DNA of 64,000 nt from Reichenbachiella agarivorans (GCF_025502585.1 NZ_CP106679.1:1159001-1223000), one strand, 5' to 3'. Shown: positions 34,192 through 43,103, counted from the stretch's first letter. Program-made: numbers and translations. Notes: a model not told the origin generated them from the letters alone.

Positions 34192-34220
34192 TTGAGCTTT
34201 GACAGCTTTTGATACCTTTG
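34192..34220 (+). promoter_or_regulatory. Bacteroidota-type promoter of the GlmM-family gene
   Basis: TTTG at 34192-34195 and TACCTTTG at 34213-34220 match the -33 and TAnnTTTG -7 elements with 17 bp between. The start codon is 25 bp further on, so the 5' leader would be short. Confidence 0.5.
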
Positions 34221-34245
34221 CGCTCCCAAAAAACTATAAGCGTAG

Positions 34246-35643
34246 ATGACATTGATTAAATCTATCTCCGGGATTCGGGGAACAATAGGTGGAAAAGAAG
34301 GACATGCCTTGACACCTAATGATGTTGTGAAATATGCTGCTGCTTTTGGACAATGGACCAAAGAAAACAGTGCCAACCACAAAATAGTAATAGGTAGAGA
34401 TGCCAGACCATCAGGCGAACTGATCGCCAAAATGGTGTCAGGTGTATTGCAAAGTCTAGGCATAGATGTGGTAGACCTAGGTCTATCAACTACGCCTACA
34501 GTTGAGATGGCAGTGCCTGCCGAAAATGCCTCTGGTGGCATCATCATCACTGCAAGTCACAATCCAAACGGATGGAATGCTCTCAAATTGCTCAACAGCG
34601 ATGGAGAGTTCATCTCCGATGCTGAAGGACAAAGAGTTTTGGAACTGGCCGATTCTGGTGAAATCGAATTTGCTCAGTCCAAAGATTTAGGTGAATACAA
34701 AACCGACGACAGCTACATCGACTACCACATAGAAGAGATCCTCAAACTACCGCTGGTAGATGTGGAAGCCATCAGTGCAGCCAACCTAAAAATAGGTGTG
34801 GACGCTGTAAACTCTACAGGAGGGATCGCCATACCAAAATTGCTCGACAAGCTGGGTGTGAGGGACTACAAGATATTCTTCGGAGAGCCCAACGGACTAT
34901 TTCCTCACAATCCAGAACCCCTGCCAGAAAATATCACTCATATCTGCAATGAAGTAGAAAGCGGGCGCTACAACCTTGGGATAGTAGTAGATCCAGATGT
35001 CGATCGATTGGCTTTCGTCGCGGACAATGGCGAGCCATTTGGAGAAGAATATAGCTTGGTCATGATAGCTGATTATGTCCTCAAGCACACACCAGGCAAT
35101 ACTGTGTCCAACATGTCTTCTACCCGTGCACTCAAAGATGTGACTTTGAAAAACGGAGGAAATTATGAAGCCTCTGCCGTAGGTGAAGTCAACGTCGTGA
35201 CCAAAATGAAGGCCACCAATGCCATCATCGGCGGGGAGGGCAACGGTGGAATTATCTATCCAGAACTCCACTATGGTAGAGACGCTCTCGTAGGTATTGC
35301 GCTGTTTTTGACAGCACTGGCCAAGTTTGGAAAGTCTTCTTCATTTATGAGGGCGACCTATCCCAACTATCATATCTCCAAAAACAAGATAGACCTGACA
35401 CCAGATATCGATGTAGACCTAGTACTGAGCGAAGTACAAAAAAAGTACAAAAAGCAACCTATCAACACAGAAGATGGAGTCAAAATAGAGTTTGATAGCG
35501 AGTGGGTGCATTTGAGAAAATCAAACACCGAGCCCATCATCAGAATCTACTCTGAATCCGAATCGCAAAATACCGCTGAGGTACTCGCCAAAAAAATCAT
35601 GATGGACATCAAAGAAATCGTGAGTGAAAAGGCAGAAGACTAA
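34246..35643 (+). CDS. glmM: Phosphohexomutase, probably phosphoglucosamine mutase
   Basis: The 465-residue protein is an alpha-D-phosphohexomutase. SGIRGTIGG begins the first domain, the phosphoserine loop is IIITASHNPNGWNALK (Ser near residue 104), the metal loop is VDPDVDRLAFV (about 246-256), the sugar loop is GGEGNGGII and the C-terminal phosphate loop is RKSNTEPIIRIY. In Bacteroidota this form is the usual GlmM, converting glucosamine 6-phosphate to the 1-phosphate for peptidoglycan and LPS, though phosphomannomutase or phosphoglucomutase activity cannot be excluded. It ends at a strong terminator. Confidence 0.85.
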   Translation: MTLIKSISGIRGTIGGKEGHALTPNDVVKYAAAFGQWTKENSANHKIVIGRDARPSGELIAKMVSGVLQSLGIDVVDLGLSTTPTVEMAVPAENASGGIIITASHNPNGWNALKLLNSDGEFISDAEGQRVLELADSGEIEFAQSKDLGEYKTDDSYIDYHIEEILKLPLVDVEAISAANLKIGVDAVNSTGGIAIPKLLDKLGVRDYKIFFGEPNGLFPHNPEPLPENITHICNEVESGRYNLGIVVDPDVDRLAFVADNGEPFGEEYSLVMIADYVLKHTPGNTVSNMSSTRALKDVTLKNGGNYEASAVGEVNVVTKMKATNAIIGGEGNGGIIYPELHYGRDALVGIALFLTALAKFGKSSSFMRATYPNYHISKNKIDLTPDIDVDLVLSEVQKKYKKQPINTEDGVKIEFDSEWVHLRKSNTEPIIRIYSESESQNTAEVLAKKIMMDIKEIVSEKAED

Positions 35644-35663
35644 TAGCAAGAATACAGTGCAAT

Positions 35664-35703
35664 AACAACGAAGGCTCATCAGATGATGAGCCTTCGTTGT
35701 TTA
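35664..35703. terminator. Bidirectional terminator after the GlmM-family gene
   Basis: AACAACGAAGGCTCATCA and its complement form a perfect 18-bp stem with a two-base loop and end in T-rich sequence. It separates the mutase gene from the convergent barrel fragment. Confidence 0.85.
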
Positions 35704-36095
35704 TCACCTATCGCCAAACAAATAGCGAATACCAATAGTGGATCTTAGATAAATAGATTCGTCATCCAAATCATAACTCACGTCCTCTTCGATATGAATG
35801 AATGCATTGTCATTGCTGAACGGAGTAAAACGAAAACCTACAGGCAACATGACGCTATTCAGGCTGTAGAAAGACCCTCCCAGACCCAAATAAATGTCAT
35901 AAGATTCCGCATTATCTAGGTTGTACAACATTGCTATTTCGGGACTAATATCTTCACCAAATAGTCGAAATTCCCATCTGGTCGTAGATGTGCAGTCCAT
36001 TGTTACAAAAAGCATGACCCATTTCCTCCTTCAGTCGTAGTATAGAAAGCACTAGGTGTAGCATTCACCGCATTTCTAGGAAAATAGCACTTCAT
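35704..36095 (-). pseudogene. Fragment of an outer-membrane beta-barrel protein, possibly frameshifted
   Basis: The open frame 35704-36015 (103 residues) is beta-strand-like (AMLYNLDNAESYDIYLGLGG, VMLPVGFRF, LRSTIGIRYLFGDR) and resembles the C-terminal half of a small outer-membrane barrel. Upstream to about 36095 another frame reads a plausible continuation (PRNAVNATPSAFYTTTEGGN) which is closed by a stop just inside the start of the first. No signal peptide is present in either part. A decayed gene is the simplest reading; confidence is low. Confidence 0.4.
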
Positions 36096-36184
36096 AAATA
36101 ATGAGTATGGCAGTGGATCAGCCCTACCATTGCATTCACGATCAGGCTCTCACATATCAAACCGCCCAAAACTCACGGTCAATG

Positions 36185-36535
36185 TCACCTATCTTCTTCT
36201 TTTTTCTTGAAAATGAGTGTCTCTGGGGTCGGATATGCTACCAGTGCCGTAAAGTTTTCCTTCCAAATATCAAGATCAAGCAACTTGCCCTCTTGGTCTT
36301 TGGTCAGTGACAGTACGACTCTCATCCCATCCGCATCGAGATACTCACATTGCGCTATGTCACCATCGTAAAGATCCGGTCTATCATTGTCAAAATTGAT
36401 GCTCCCCATGTAGGGTTGTCCATATGCTGCAACCTGCTCAGACATAGGAAAATCCGTCGCATTCAGTCCTGACTGCTCCAGCATAGCCAGCACGATTGCA
36501 CGTTCCTCTGCTTTGATTTCTCTTGATATACTCAT
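36185..36535 (-). CDS. Small hypothetical protein (DUF6984-like pattern)
   Basis: The 116-residue soluble protein has an N-terminal helix (REIKAEERAIVLAMLEQSG) followed by beta-type sequence with a WKENFTALV motif near residue 90. The pattern LDLDIWKENF resembles the DUF6984 family, but this is recalled from memory and weak. Function unknown. It is divergent from the next membrane-protein gene, sharing a gap of about 90 bp when the latter's preferred start is used. Confidence 0.5.
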   Translation of the reverse strand: MSISREIKAEERAIVLAMLEQSGLNATDFPMSEQVAAYGQPYMGSINFDNDRPDLYDGDIAQCEYLDADGMRVVLSLTKDQEGKLLDLDIWKENFTALVAYPTPETLIFKKKEEDR

Positions 36536-36627
36536 GTCCTCTATTCCACAATTTTTTTAAAAAGCCAGATCAAAACTATGTATTAAAAGTCATTATCCAT
36601 ATTTTGCAAGCCGATGAAGAGAGAGAT

Positions 36628-37278
36628 ATGACAAAGATTTCGTTTGAGCTGTGGGGATTGGATTTGTTGGAGCCAATGGGGTTTATACTCAATATGGTCA
36701 TGTGTTTGATTTGTGTGATACTCTACATGCGTCTTCGCAATCAACAATCGAGTGATTTTACACGGTATTGGATCAACTTCTTTTGGCTCTTTGCTGTATC
36801 CACTTTTTTTGGTGGTTTTTCTCATTTGCTGTTCAACTACTTAGGTATGTTGGGCAAGATTCCAGGCTGGCTTGCGGCCGTTTTGGCTATTTCGAGTATA
36901 GAAATGGCAGTCGCTACACAGTATCCCGATAGACTAATAACTCTCAAAAACGCAATCAGAGTCAAAGCTGTATTGGCACTCCTTCTTCTTTCGGTAGACC
37001 TGCAGTTTACTTGGGTGATGATTCATACTGCCATTGGTCTACTGATCATTTTGGGTGCAGCATCCATTCACTTGATCAAAATGGGTGAAAGTCAGTTTTC
37101 ATTTTTCCTCTATGGCATTGCTGCGATGATTTTAACATTGCCCTTTAGACTAGGACAGATTGATCCACATTTGTGGTTCAACAGAGATGATGTGAGCCAC
37201 TTGTTGATGATGCTTACGCTGGTTCTATTTTACAAGGGAGTAAAGTACACCGAACTGACTCTACGTCCTGCTATTTGA
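36628..37278 (+). CDS. Hypothetical polytopic membrane protein
   Basis: The frame is open from 36523, but the ATG at 36628 (MTKISFELWGLD) is preferred because the preceding 35 residues look non-coding and overlap the divergent gene. The 216-residue product has about seven helices with polar residues in helices 3-4 (FFGGFSHLLFNYLG). No known family or catalytic residue is recognised. Confidence 0.6.
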   Translation: MTKISFELWGLDLLEPMGFILNMVMCLICVILYMRLRNQQSSDFTRYWINFFWLFAVSTFFGGFSHLLFNYLGMLGKIPGWLAAVLAISSIEMAVATQYPDRLITLKNAIRVKAVLALLLLSVDLQFTWVMIHTAIGLLIILGAASIHLIKMGESQFSFFLYGIAAMILTLPFRLGQIDPHLWFNRDDVSHLLMMLTLVLFYKGVKYTELTLRPAI

Positions 37279-37464
37279 ACTTAGAGGATCAAATCAATGT
37301 TAGCAGTGAGTTAGCAGTGAAAAATCCAGCGCATTCAAAAGATGGTTGGGTTAGCTTCCATACGTGATTTTTAAAAAATTAACAAAATATTGCAATTCTG
37401 ATAAAATTACAGAGAAACACCTCTGTTTTTCACAAAGAGACGATCTTTTAATAAAAAAGCTAGT

Positions 37465-37472
37465 TATATTTG
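37465..37472 (+). promoter_or_regulatory. Promoter box of the cysteine-leader/reductase transcript
   Basis: TATATTTG matches the TAnnTTTG -7 element exactly. It would start a transcript near 37479, about 42 nt before the leader peptide ATG. A -33 element is not clear. Confidence 0.5.
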
Positions 37473-37520
37473 AACCCCGATTATGACAAACTCGTTAGTC
37501 ATAGTCCAGACGACAAAGCA

Positions 37521-37616
37521 ATGAAAATTAACACATTAGATATCTTAGAAATGATGGACTGTTGTCAGTCATGTTGTTGCTGTGGAGAAAACCACAACAT
37601 AGGAGATATACTTTAA
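37521..37616 (+). CDS. Cysteine-rich leader peptide of an attenuator
   Basis: A 31-codon frame reads MKINTLDILEMMD then CCQSCCCC then GENHNIGDIL and stop, with six Cys codons among eight (codons 14-21). It lies between a promoter box and an intrinsic terminator, directly upstream of the sulfite/nitrite reductase gene. Runs of codons for the end-product amino acid are the hallmark of leader peptides in transcription attenuation, where ribosome stalling for lack of charged tRNA prevents termination. Such a run is very unlikely by chance in this A+T-rich sequence. The peptide itself probably has no other function. No Shine-Dalgarno sequence is visible, as is usual in this phylum. Confidence 0.75.
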   Translation: MKINTLDILEMMDCCQSCCCCGENHNIGDIL

Positions 37617-37694
37617 GTGATTTATTAATTAGAAGTTTACAATTAACGATAAAGCATTAGAAGCCTCTCCAACACCATAGGAGAGGCTTTTTTT
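37571..37694 (+). promoter_or_regulatory. Putative cysteine-responsive transcription attenuator
   Basis: Four segments can be drawn. Segment 1 (ATGTTGT, 37571-37577) lies in the Cys codons and pairs exactly with segment 2 (ACAACAT, 37594-37600). Segment 2 continues into GGAGA (37602-37606), which can pair with TCTCC of segment 3 (37666-37670). Segment 3 (AAGCCTCTCC, 37661-37670) pairs perfectly with segment 4 (GGAGAGGCTT, 37680-37689), followed by seven T. The motif CATAGGAGA occurs in both segment 2 and 4, showing that they compete for segment 3. A ribosome stalled at Cys codons would free segment 2 and block termination. The 2:3 pairing is only five contiguous bases, so this part is tentative. 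Confidence 0.6.
37661..37694 (+). terminator. Intrinsic terminator inside the reductase leader
   Basis: A perfect 10-bp stem with a nine-base loop is followed by a run of T, ending 22 bp before the reductase start codon. A terminator in this place makes sense only as a regulated one. Confidence 0.85.
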
Positions 37695-37715
37695 AGATCA
37701 AAACCAGAGCAGAAT

Positions 37716-39836
37716 ATGCAAAGTTTCAGAACAGAACTCGAGAATCTTGACAATCCAGTTGTCGAGCAAGACATCATCGATCTCGCTGCAAAAATCGAAA
37801 AATTCAGAGGAGGAGATATTGATCCAGACAAATTTAGAAGCCTCAGACTAGCACGAGGTGTATATGGTCAGCGTCAGCCAGGCAACCAAATGGTCAGAAT
37901 CAAGATACCTTTCGGTAAAATGTCGGTGCAGCAACTCCGAAGAATTGCAGACATCTCTACCGAGTACGGTGGAGGCAATCTACATGCTACGACTAGACAA
38001 GATATCCAGATTCACTATGTGAGCTTGGATCGTACCCCTGAGTTGTGGGCCAAACTAGAGCAGGATGATATTACCTTGAGAGAGGCATGTGGCAACACTG
38101 TCAGAAACGTAACAGCCTCACCGATCGCAGGTATCGATCCCAACGAGCCATTTGACGTGTCTCCTTATGCTCACGCTACTTTCAAATACTTTTTGAGAAA
38201 TCCTATTTGCCAAGCAATGGGTAGAAAATTCAAAATTTCCTTCTCATCTAGCGAAAAAGATACAGGGATTTCATTCATCCATGACATTGGTTTCATCCCA
38301 AAAATCAAGAAAGTAGACGGCAAAGATGTGCGCGGCTTCAAAGTCATGATTGGTGGCGGATTAGGCGCACAACCTTCTCCAGCGGTCAAAGCTTACGACT
38401 TCTTAGAGGAAGATCAAATCATTCCTTTTACAGAAGCCATGCTCCGAGTATTTGACAGATATGGTGAGAGAAAGAGTAGAGTAAAGGCTCGATTCAAGTT
38501 TTTGTTGGCGGCCATTGGGATCGACGAAGTGATGAGATTGATCCAAGAAGAATGGAAAGCCCTGAGCACAAAAAGCTACAAAATAGACACCAACGCGATG
38601 GAAAGCCCAGTACTTCCAGCGTCGATGGCATTTTCTGATAAAGCACTAATCAATCCTGAGAAATTCCAATTGTGGAAAGAAACCAACGTGCACCCGCAGA
38701 AACAAGATGGCTACTACTATGTAGAAGTCAAAGTGCCTAATGGTGACATCAAATCACCTAAAGCACACGCATTTGGTGACATAGTTGCGAAATACGCAGC
38801 GGATGACATTCGTGTGACGGTCAACCAAGGATATATATTGAGATATGTTCGTGAGGACAGCTTGAAATCACTGTTTACCGAGCTAGACGATCTTAACTTG
38901 GCCAATCCAGGTTTTGACAGTACAGCAGACATCATCGCATGTGCAGGTACTGACACATGTAATTTGGGTATTTCTAACTCTACCAGAGTTGCCTTGGAGC
39001 TAGAAAAAGTAATCGAGACAGAATATCCTGATTTGATCAAAAACAATGACATCAAAATCAAAATCAGTGGATGTCCTAACTCATGTGGTCACCATGGGAT
39101 AGCTTCTATTGGCTTCCATGGTTCATCATTGAGAAACAAAGCAACCAAAAAGGTATTACCTGCTGTGCAAGTATTGCTAGGTGGTGGAATCGACTCAGAC
39201 GGCAATGGCTTCATCGCCGAGAAAGTCATCAAAGTACCAAGTAAGAAGGCACCAGATGTGTTGAGAGTGTTGTTCAACGACTATGATGACAATGCCAACG
39301 AAGGTGAATACTATGCTGCATACTTTCAGAGACAAGGCAAAGACTACTTCTACCAATTGTTGAAATTCCTCGCTGATACAGAAAATGTCGTAGCGTCAGA
39401 TTACATCGACTGGGGCAAAGAAGAACAGTTTGCAGTAGAGACTGAGGTTGGAGAATGTGCTGGTGTGATCATCGACTTGTTCGCTACCTTGATGTACGAA
39501 GCAGAAGAGAAATCAGTTTGGGCAAAACAAGCTTACGATCTTGGCAGCATCGCTGATTCAATCTACCATGCTTACAATGTCTTCATCAACGGAGCAAAAG
39601 CGTTATTGGTAGACAAAGGTGTAGTCGTCAATACACAGGCTGGCATCATGAAAAGCTTTGACGAAGAATTTGGCTCTGAGTTCTCTAGTGTAGTAGGATC
39701 ATCTTTTGAAGAATTCGTATTGAGAATCAATCAAAATGAACCTACCCCTGCATGGGCAGAGCAGTTCATCGCAGAAGCAGATGCATTCTTAGCCAAAGTC
39801 AAAGAAGTACAGGTCAAAGAAGCCGAAGCGGTTTAA
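37716..39836 (+). CDS. Ferredoxin-type sulfite/nitrite reductase with HEPN-like C-terminal tail
   Basis: The 706-residue protein has the two ferredoxin-like and siroheme-[4Fe-4S] halves of the assimilatory reductases. The cluster cysteines are C409 and C415 (CAGTDTC) and C453 and C457 (CPNSC). It reduces sulfite to sulfide or nitrite to ammonia with six electrons. After the catalytic part (to about residue 550) there is a helical C-terminal region resembling a HEPN domain (YDLGSIADSIYHAYNVFINGAKALLVDKG), known in annotations of Bacteroidota homologues. Sulfite and nitrite enzymes are not separable by these motifs; the cysteine leader favours sulfite, the nitrate island 20 kb away leaves nitrite open. 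Siroheme genes follow. Confidence 0.88.
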   Translation: MQSFRTELENLDNPVVEQDIIDLAAKIEKFRGGDIDPDKFRSLRLARGVYGQRQPGNQMVRIKIPFGKMSVQQLRRIADISTEYGGGNLHATTRQDIQIHYVSLDRTPELWAKLEQDDITLREACGNTVRNVTASPIAGIDPNEPFDVSPYAHATFKYFLRNPICQAMGRKFKISFSSSEKDTGISFIHDIGFIPKIKKVDGKDVRGFKVMIGGGLGAQPSPAVKAYDFLEEDQIIPFTEAMLRVFDRYGERKSRVKARFKFLLAAIGIDEVMRLIQEEWKALSTKSYKIDTNAMESPVLPASMAFSDKALINPEKFQLWKETNVHPQKQDGYYYVEVKVPNGDIKSPKAHAFGDIVAKYAADDIRVTVNQGYILRYVREDSLKSLFTELDDLNLANPGFDSTADIIACAGTDTCNLGISNSTRVALELEKVIETEYPDLIKNNDIKIKISGCPNSCGHHGIASIGFHGSSLRNKATKKVLPAVQVLLGGGIDSDGNGFIAEKVIKVPSKKAPDVLRVLFNDYDDNANEGEYYAAYFQRQGKDYFYQLLKFLADTENVVASDYIDWGKEEQFAVETEVGECAGVIIDLFATLMYEAEEKSVWAKQAYDLGSIADSIYHAYNVFINGAKALLVDKGVVVNTQAGIMKSFDEEFGSEFSSVVGSSFEEFVLRINQNEPTPAWAEQFIAEADAFLAKVKEVQVKEAEAV

Positions 39837-39858
39837 TCCGTTTGTTATAAAATTGATT

Positions 39859-39911
39859 CACCCTTCTGCATTGTCCTCCATGAGGAAAATTCAGAAGGGT
39901 GTTTTGTTTTA
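39859..39911 (+). terminator. Terminator between the reductase and cobA
   Basis: CACCCTTCTG pairs with CAGAAGGGTG over a 23-base loop, followed by TTTTGTTTT. It suggests that cobA has its own promoter or depends on read-through. Confidence 0.75.
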
Positions 39912-40044
39912 AAGTTGATCAATTTTGAATTCAATATTTTACATTTATTATTTAAGATTAACAGGACTCAATCAAAAATGTAAAATGATAAATCTTAAAT
40001 AAAGTGTCTTCCTATTCAACCAGCCAAACCAATAACTAGAAAAA

Positions 40045-40812
40045 ATGCCTAGAAAAGCCAAATTGACACTCGTAGGTGCAGGACCCGGTGATCCAGAGCT
40101 CATCACACTCAAAGGAATCAGAGCCCTCAAAGATGCAGATGTCGTGCTATATGATGCCCTTGCCAACGAAGAGTTACTAGCATATTGCAAGGAATCGGCG
40201 ATCAAAACTTTTGTTGGCAAACGTGCTGGATTTCACGTCTACCAGCAGGATCAGATCAATGAAGCCATTGTCTCTGAAGCCAAAGCACACGGCCATGTGG
40301 TGAGGCTCAAAGGAGGTGATCCCTATGTCTTCGGCAGAGGCCATGAGGAGCTAGAATATGCTGAGGCACATGGCTTGGAAGTGGAATTAATCCCTGGGAT
40401 TACCAGTGCGATCTCTGTGCCTGCCTTGAACCAAATCCCACTGACACGTCGGGGATACAATGAAAGCTTTTGGGTGCTGACTGCTGTCAAAAGTGACGGT
40501 AGCCTAGCCGCAGACCTAGAGCTAGCCACACAATCAACCGCTACGGTAGTGATATTGATGGGAATGAAAAAACTGCCTGCGATTTTGGATGTTTTCATCA
40601 AGCATGGCAAAAAAGACACGCCAGCTGCCGTCATACAAAATGGATCCAGACCTGACAAAAAAATCGTGATTGGAAAAGTAGACACACTGGCTCAGCTCGT
40701 ATTGGACAATGACCTGCAGTCTCCCGCCATCATTGTCATCGGACAGACAGTGCATCTCGGTGAGGCCAAGCTCAAGAAAGAAATGGAAACCCTAGATTTG
40801 TCTCAGCGTTAA
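40045..40812 (+). CDS. cobA: Uroporphyrinogen-III C-methyltransferase
   Basis: The 255-residue SAM-dependent enzyme methylates uroporphyrinogen III twice to precorrin-2, the first step of siroheme synthesis. The family signature is complete: LVGAGPGDPELITLKG at the start, VRLKGGDPYVFGRGHEE near residue 91, PGITSAISVPAL, and LMGMKKLP near 170. Length is that of stand-alone CobA/SUMT. It is followed ten bases later by the gene for the next enzyme of the pathway. Confidence 0.95.
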   Translation: MPRKAKLTLVGAGPGDPELITLKGIRALKDADVVLYDALANEELLAYCKESAIKTFVGKRAGFHVYQQDQINEAIVSEAKAHGHVVRLKGGDPYVFGRGHEELEYAEAHGLEVELIPGITSAISVPALNQIPLTRRGYNESFWVLTAVKSDGSLAADLELATQSTATVVILMGMKKLPAILDVFIKHGKKDTPAAVIQNGSRPDKKIVIGKVDTLAQLVLDNDLQSPAIIVIGQTVHLGEAKLKKEMETLDLSQR

Positions 40813-40821
40813 CAATCCCTT

Positions 40822-41418
40822 ATGAGTACTACAGACACAGGCAACAACCTTTTTCCCGTATTCTTCAAACTCGAAGAAATGAATCTGCTGATCGTAGGAG
40901 GTGGATACGTGGGTTGGGAAAAGCTCTCCGTCGTGATCAACAACAGTCCGAAAACCAAGATCAAACTAGTAGCCAAAGAAATGGGGCAAGAAGTAATCGA
41001 TTTGGCAATGGAATACCCCAACATCACCCTACTCGAAAAAGCATTTGAAGAAAGTGACCTGGAGGGCATCAACCTAGTCATCGTAGGCATCAATGATCCA
41101 GATGCCAGCAGCAGCATCCAATTGATCTGCCGTCAAAAAAACATTCTAGTTAATGTAGCAGACAAGCCTTCCCTCTGTGATTTTTATCTAGGCTCTGTCG
41201 TGAAGAAAGGTGACTTAAAAATCGCCATCTCCACCAACGGAAAATCACCTACGGTGGCCAAACGCATGCGTGAGTTACTCACCGACGTGATCCCAGACAC
41301 CATCGACGAAGTCCTCCAAAACATGACCGAAATCCGCGACAAGCTCAAGGGAGACTTTGACTACAAGGTGAACAAACTCAATGAAATCACCAAGAGCTGG
41401 AAAAATGGTAAAGGATAG
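40822..41418 (+). CDS. Precorrin-2 dehydrogenase/sirohydrochlorin ferrochelatase (Met8-like)
   Basis: The 198-residue protein is equivalent to the N-terminal half of CysG. An NAD-binding motif (NLLIVGGGYVGWEKLSVV) begins near residue 17, and the ISTNGKSPTVAKRMRELLTDVIPDTID segment with the dual-function active site lies near residue 133. It oxidises precorrin-2 and inserts iron to make siroheme for the reductase upstream. Together with cobA it completes siroheme synthesis from uroporphyrinogen III. Confidence 0.9.
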   Translation: MSTTDTGNNLFPVFFKLEEMNLLIVGGGYVGWEKLSVVINNSPKTKIKLVAKEMGQEVIDLAMEYPNITLLEKAFEESDLEGINLVIVGINDPDASSSIQLICRQKNILVNVADKPSLCDFYLGSVVKKGDLKIAISTNGKSPTVAKRMRELLTDVIPDTIDEVLQNMTEIRDKLKGDFDYKVNKLNEITKSWKNGKG

Positions 41419-41589
41419 GACATCATTCTAAATTCTTAGAAAGTCGTCTGGCACAATTGCGTCTTGGTCGGACTAATTTACTACCACACTTATTCCTCCC
41501 GTCCAGTAAGGAATTTTCAAAAAATTCTATGTTGGATTTTGATGATATAATGAGTTAGATTACAAATTGAACCAATTAAAGAAATTACA

Positions 41590-42989
41590 ATGAAAAATTT
41601 GTTACTCAGGATATTACCCATTACACTCTTCTTAGGTTTTTTAAATAACATGGCTCCAGCGCAGGAGTTAAAAAGTAAAACAGTAAAAATCACCTATCAG
41701 ATTTTCCCTGAAAAACCATTACCTAGCTATATTTACCTAGCTATATTAAAACATTCGCAATTGATTTTAGAGGGGCAGATTCTACTTCTATTTTCATAGA
41801 TAGAATTTCAATACCAAATATCACTAGGATTGCAAATAAGGAAGAAGCAGATTTAATTATTCAATTAACATCTTCTGACCTTCTAGTTAAAGAAAAGAAA
41901 GTTTTAAAGGAAGAAAAGGATCTTGATGGAAAGAAAACAACTTACAGATGGTATCAAGTAACCTATAAAAAAAGAGTTGGAATATTGGTATTTAACCAAG
42001 GAAAAACAGCCTTCTTTAAGAATACAAATATTCTCGAAGAAGATCAGGTTTTTGAAACATCCAAGGGAATTTATAGCGAAGACGCATTAGCCACTGTTAC
42101 CACTGATAAAGATATTAAAACAACATGTAAGGGTATTGTAACTAATGCAATACAATCTAGTTTAAAGGAAGACTTTTGGCCAAAGACAGGTTACTTTCAA
42201 ACAGAGATTTTTATACCAAAGGGCAAGAAGTCTAGTTATCCAGAATTGGACGATGCATTTGGTAGATTTAAGGATTTGTTTGGTAAGGATTTAGAAACTC
42301 AACTTACAGAAGAACAAACCACAGAACTTCAGGCAATTGTTTCCATTTGGAAAAACTCATTAGTCAAAGCTAATAGTAGTCCAGGATCTTTGGATATGAA
42401 TGATCTTACAGAAGAACAAATCAATTATAATCTTGCAGTAGGCTATGCATGGTTAGGGAATTTTAGTGACTCATGGGAATCCCTAAGTAAAACTGAAGGG
42501 CTTGATCCAGAAATGATTAAAAATTTCTCAAAGTGGTTAACTAAATACGAGAACAAATACATGATGTCAAATTTCAACTATGATGTTGAAAAAATGCTTC
42601 TAGGAAAGTGGGTTATGGCTGATGTGAAATATCAAACCAATTCTTCCAATAAGGGAGAAAAGCCAGAATATAAAAGTTTGATGGATCAAATTGACGGCTG
42701 TAATAAAGAATTTAAAATGACCTTCTTTTCAGGAAAAAAGGTGACACTTGATTTTGCAGCAGGTTGTGATTCAAATAATTATTTTTGGAGGGTATATCGC
42801 AATAAAAAATCAGAAGAAAAATACCTTATCTGGGATTCTGATATAAATGAGCTTGGTAGAGATGCAAACAGTGTCTATAAATTCAAATCAATTAATTCAA
42901 ATCAGTTCGAAGTTATAGGTCACTTCAATCCAAGTAAAGGAGAAATGTTTGAGGAAGCAGTAATCTTATTTGAAAAAATTCTTAATTGA
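41590..42989 (+). pseudogene. Secreted protein gene broken by a 14-bp tandem duplication
   Basis: An N-terminal frame (signal peptide MKNLLLRILPITLFLGFLNNMAPAQ) runs to about 41740, and a second frame carries on to 42989 in a different phase. A perfect tandem duplication of 14 bp lies at the join (41719-41746). Deleting one copy restores a single uninterrupted frame of about 461 codons across the join (PLPSYIKTFAIDFRGADSTS). The restored protein is secreted, with beta-type sequence then helices, and is not recognised. The A+T content is higher than in the neighbours. It may be a recent inactivation or a reversible one. Confidence 0.8.
41719..41746 (+). repeat. Perfect 14-bp tandem duplication
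   Basis: TTACCTAGCTATAT occurs twice head to tail (41719-41732 and 41733-41746). The unit is not a multiple of three, so it shifts the frame of the secreted-protein gene. Confidence 0.9.
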
Positions 42990-43064
42990 TTAATGGAAAT
43001 TGTATCTCTATTTTTTCTATACCTTAAGAATAGTTAGATCTATTTCATTTGTTCTTTGGATATT

Positions 43065-43103
43065 ATTGAAAAAGCTAACCTAGTATATGTTGGCTTTTTC
43101 AAT
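43065..43103. terminator. Bidirectional terminator before msrB
   Basis: ATTGAAAAAGCTAAC and GTTGGCTTTTTCAAT form a 15-bp stem with one G-T pair over a nine-base loop. It lies about 75 bp after the broken gene. Confidence 0.75.

Noticed and set aside
37560-37583. Cys run as a metal-binding peptide rather than a leader
   Set aside because: Possible in principle, but the promoter, alternative hairpins and terminator directly before the reductase make a leader function much more likely.
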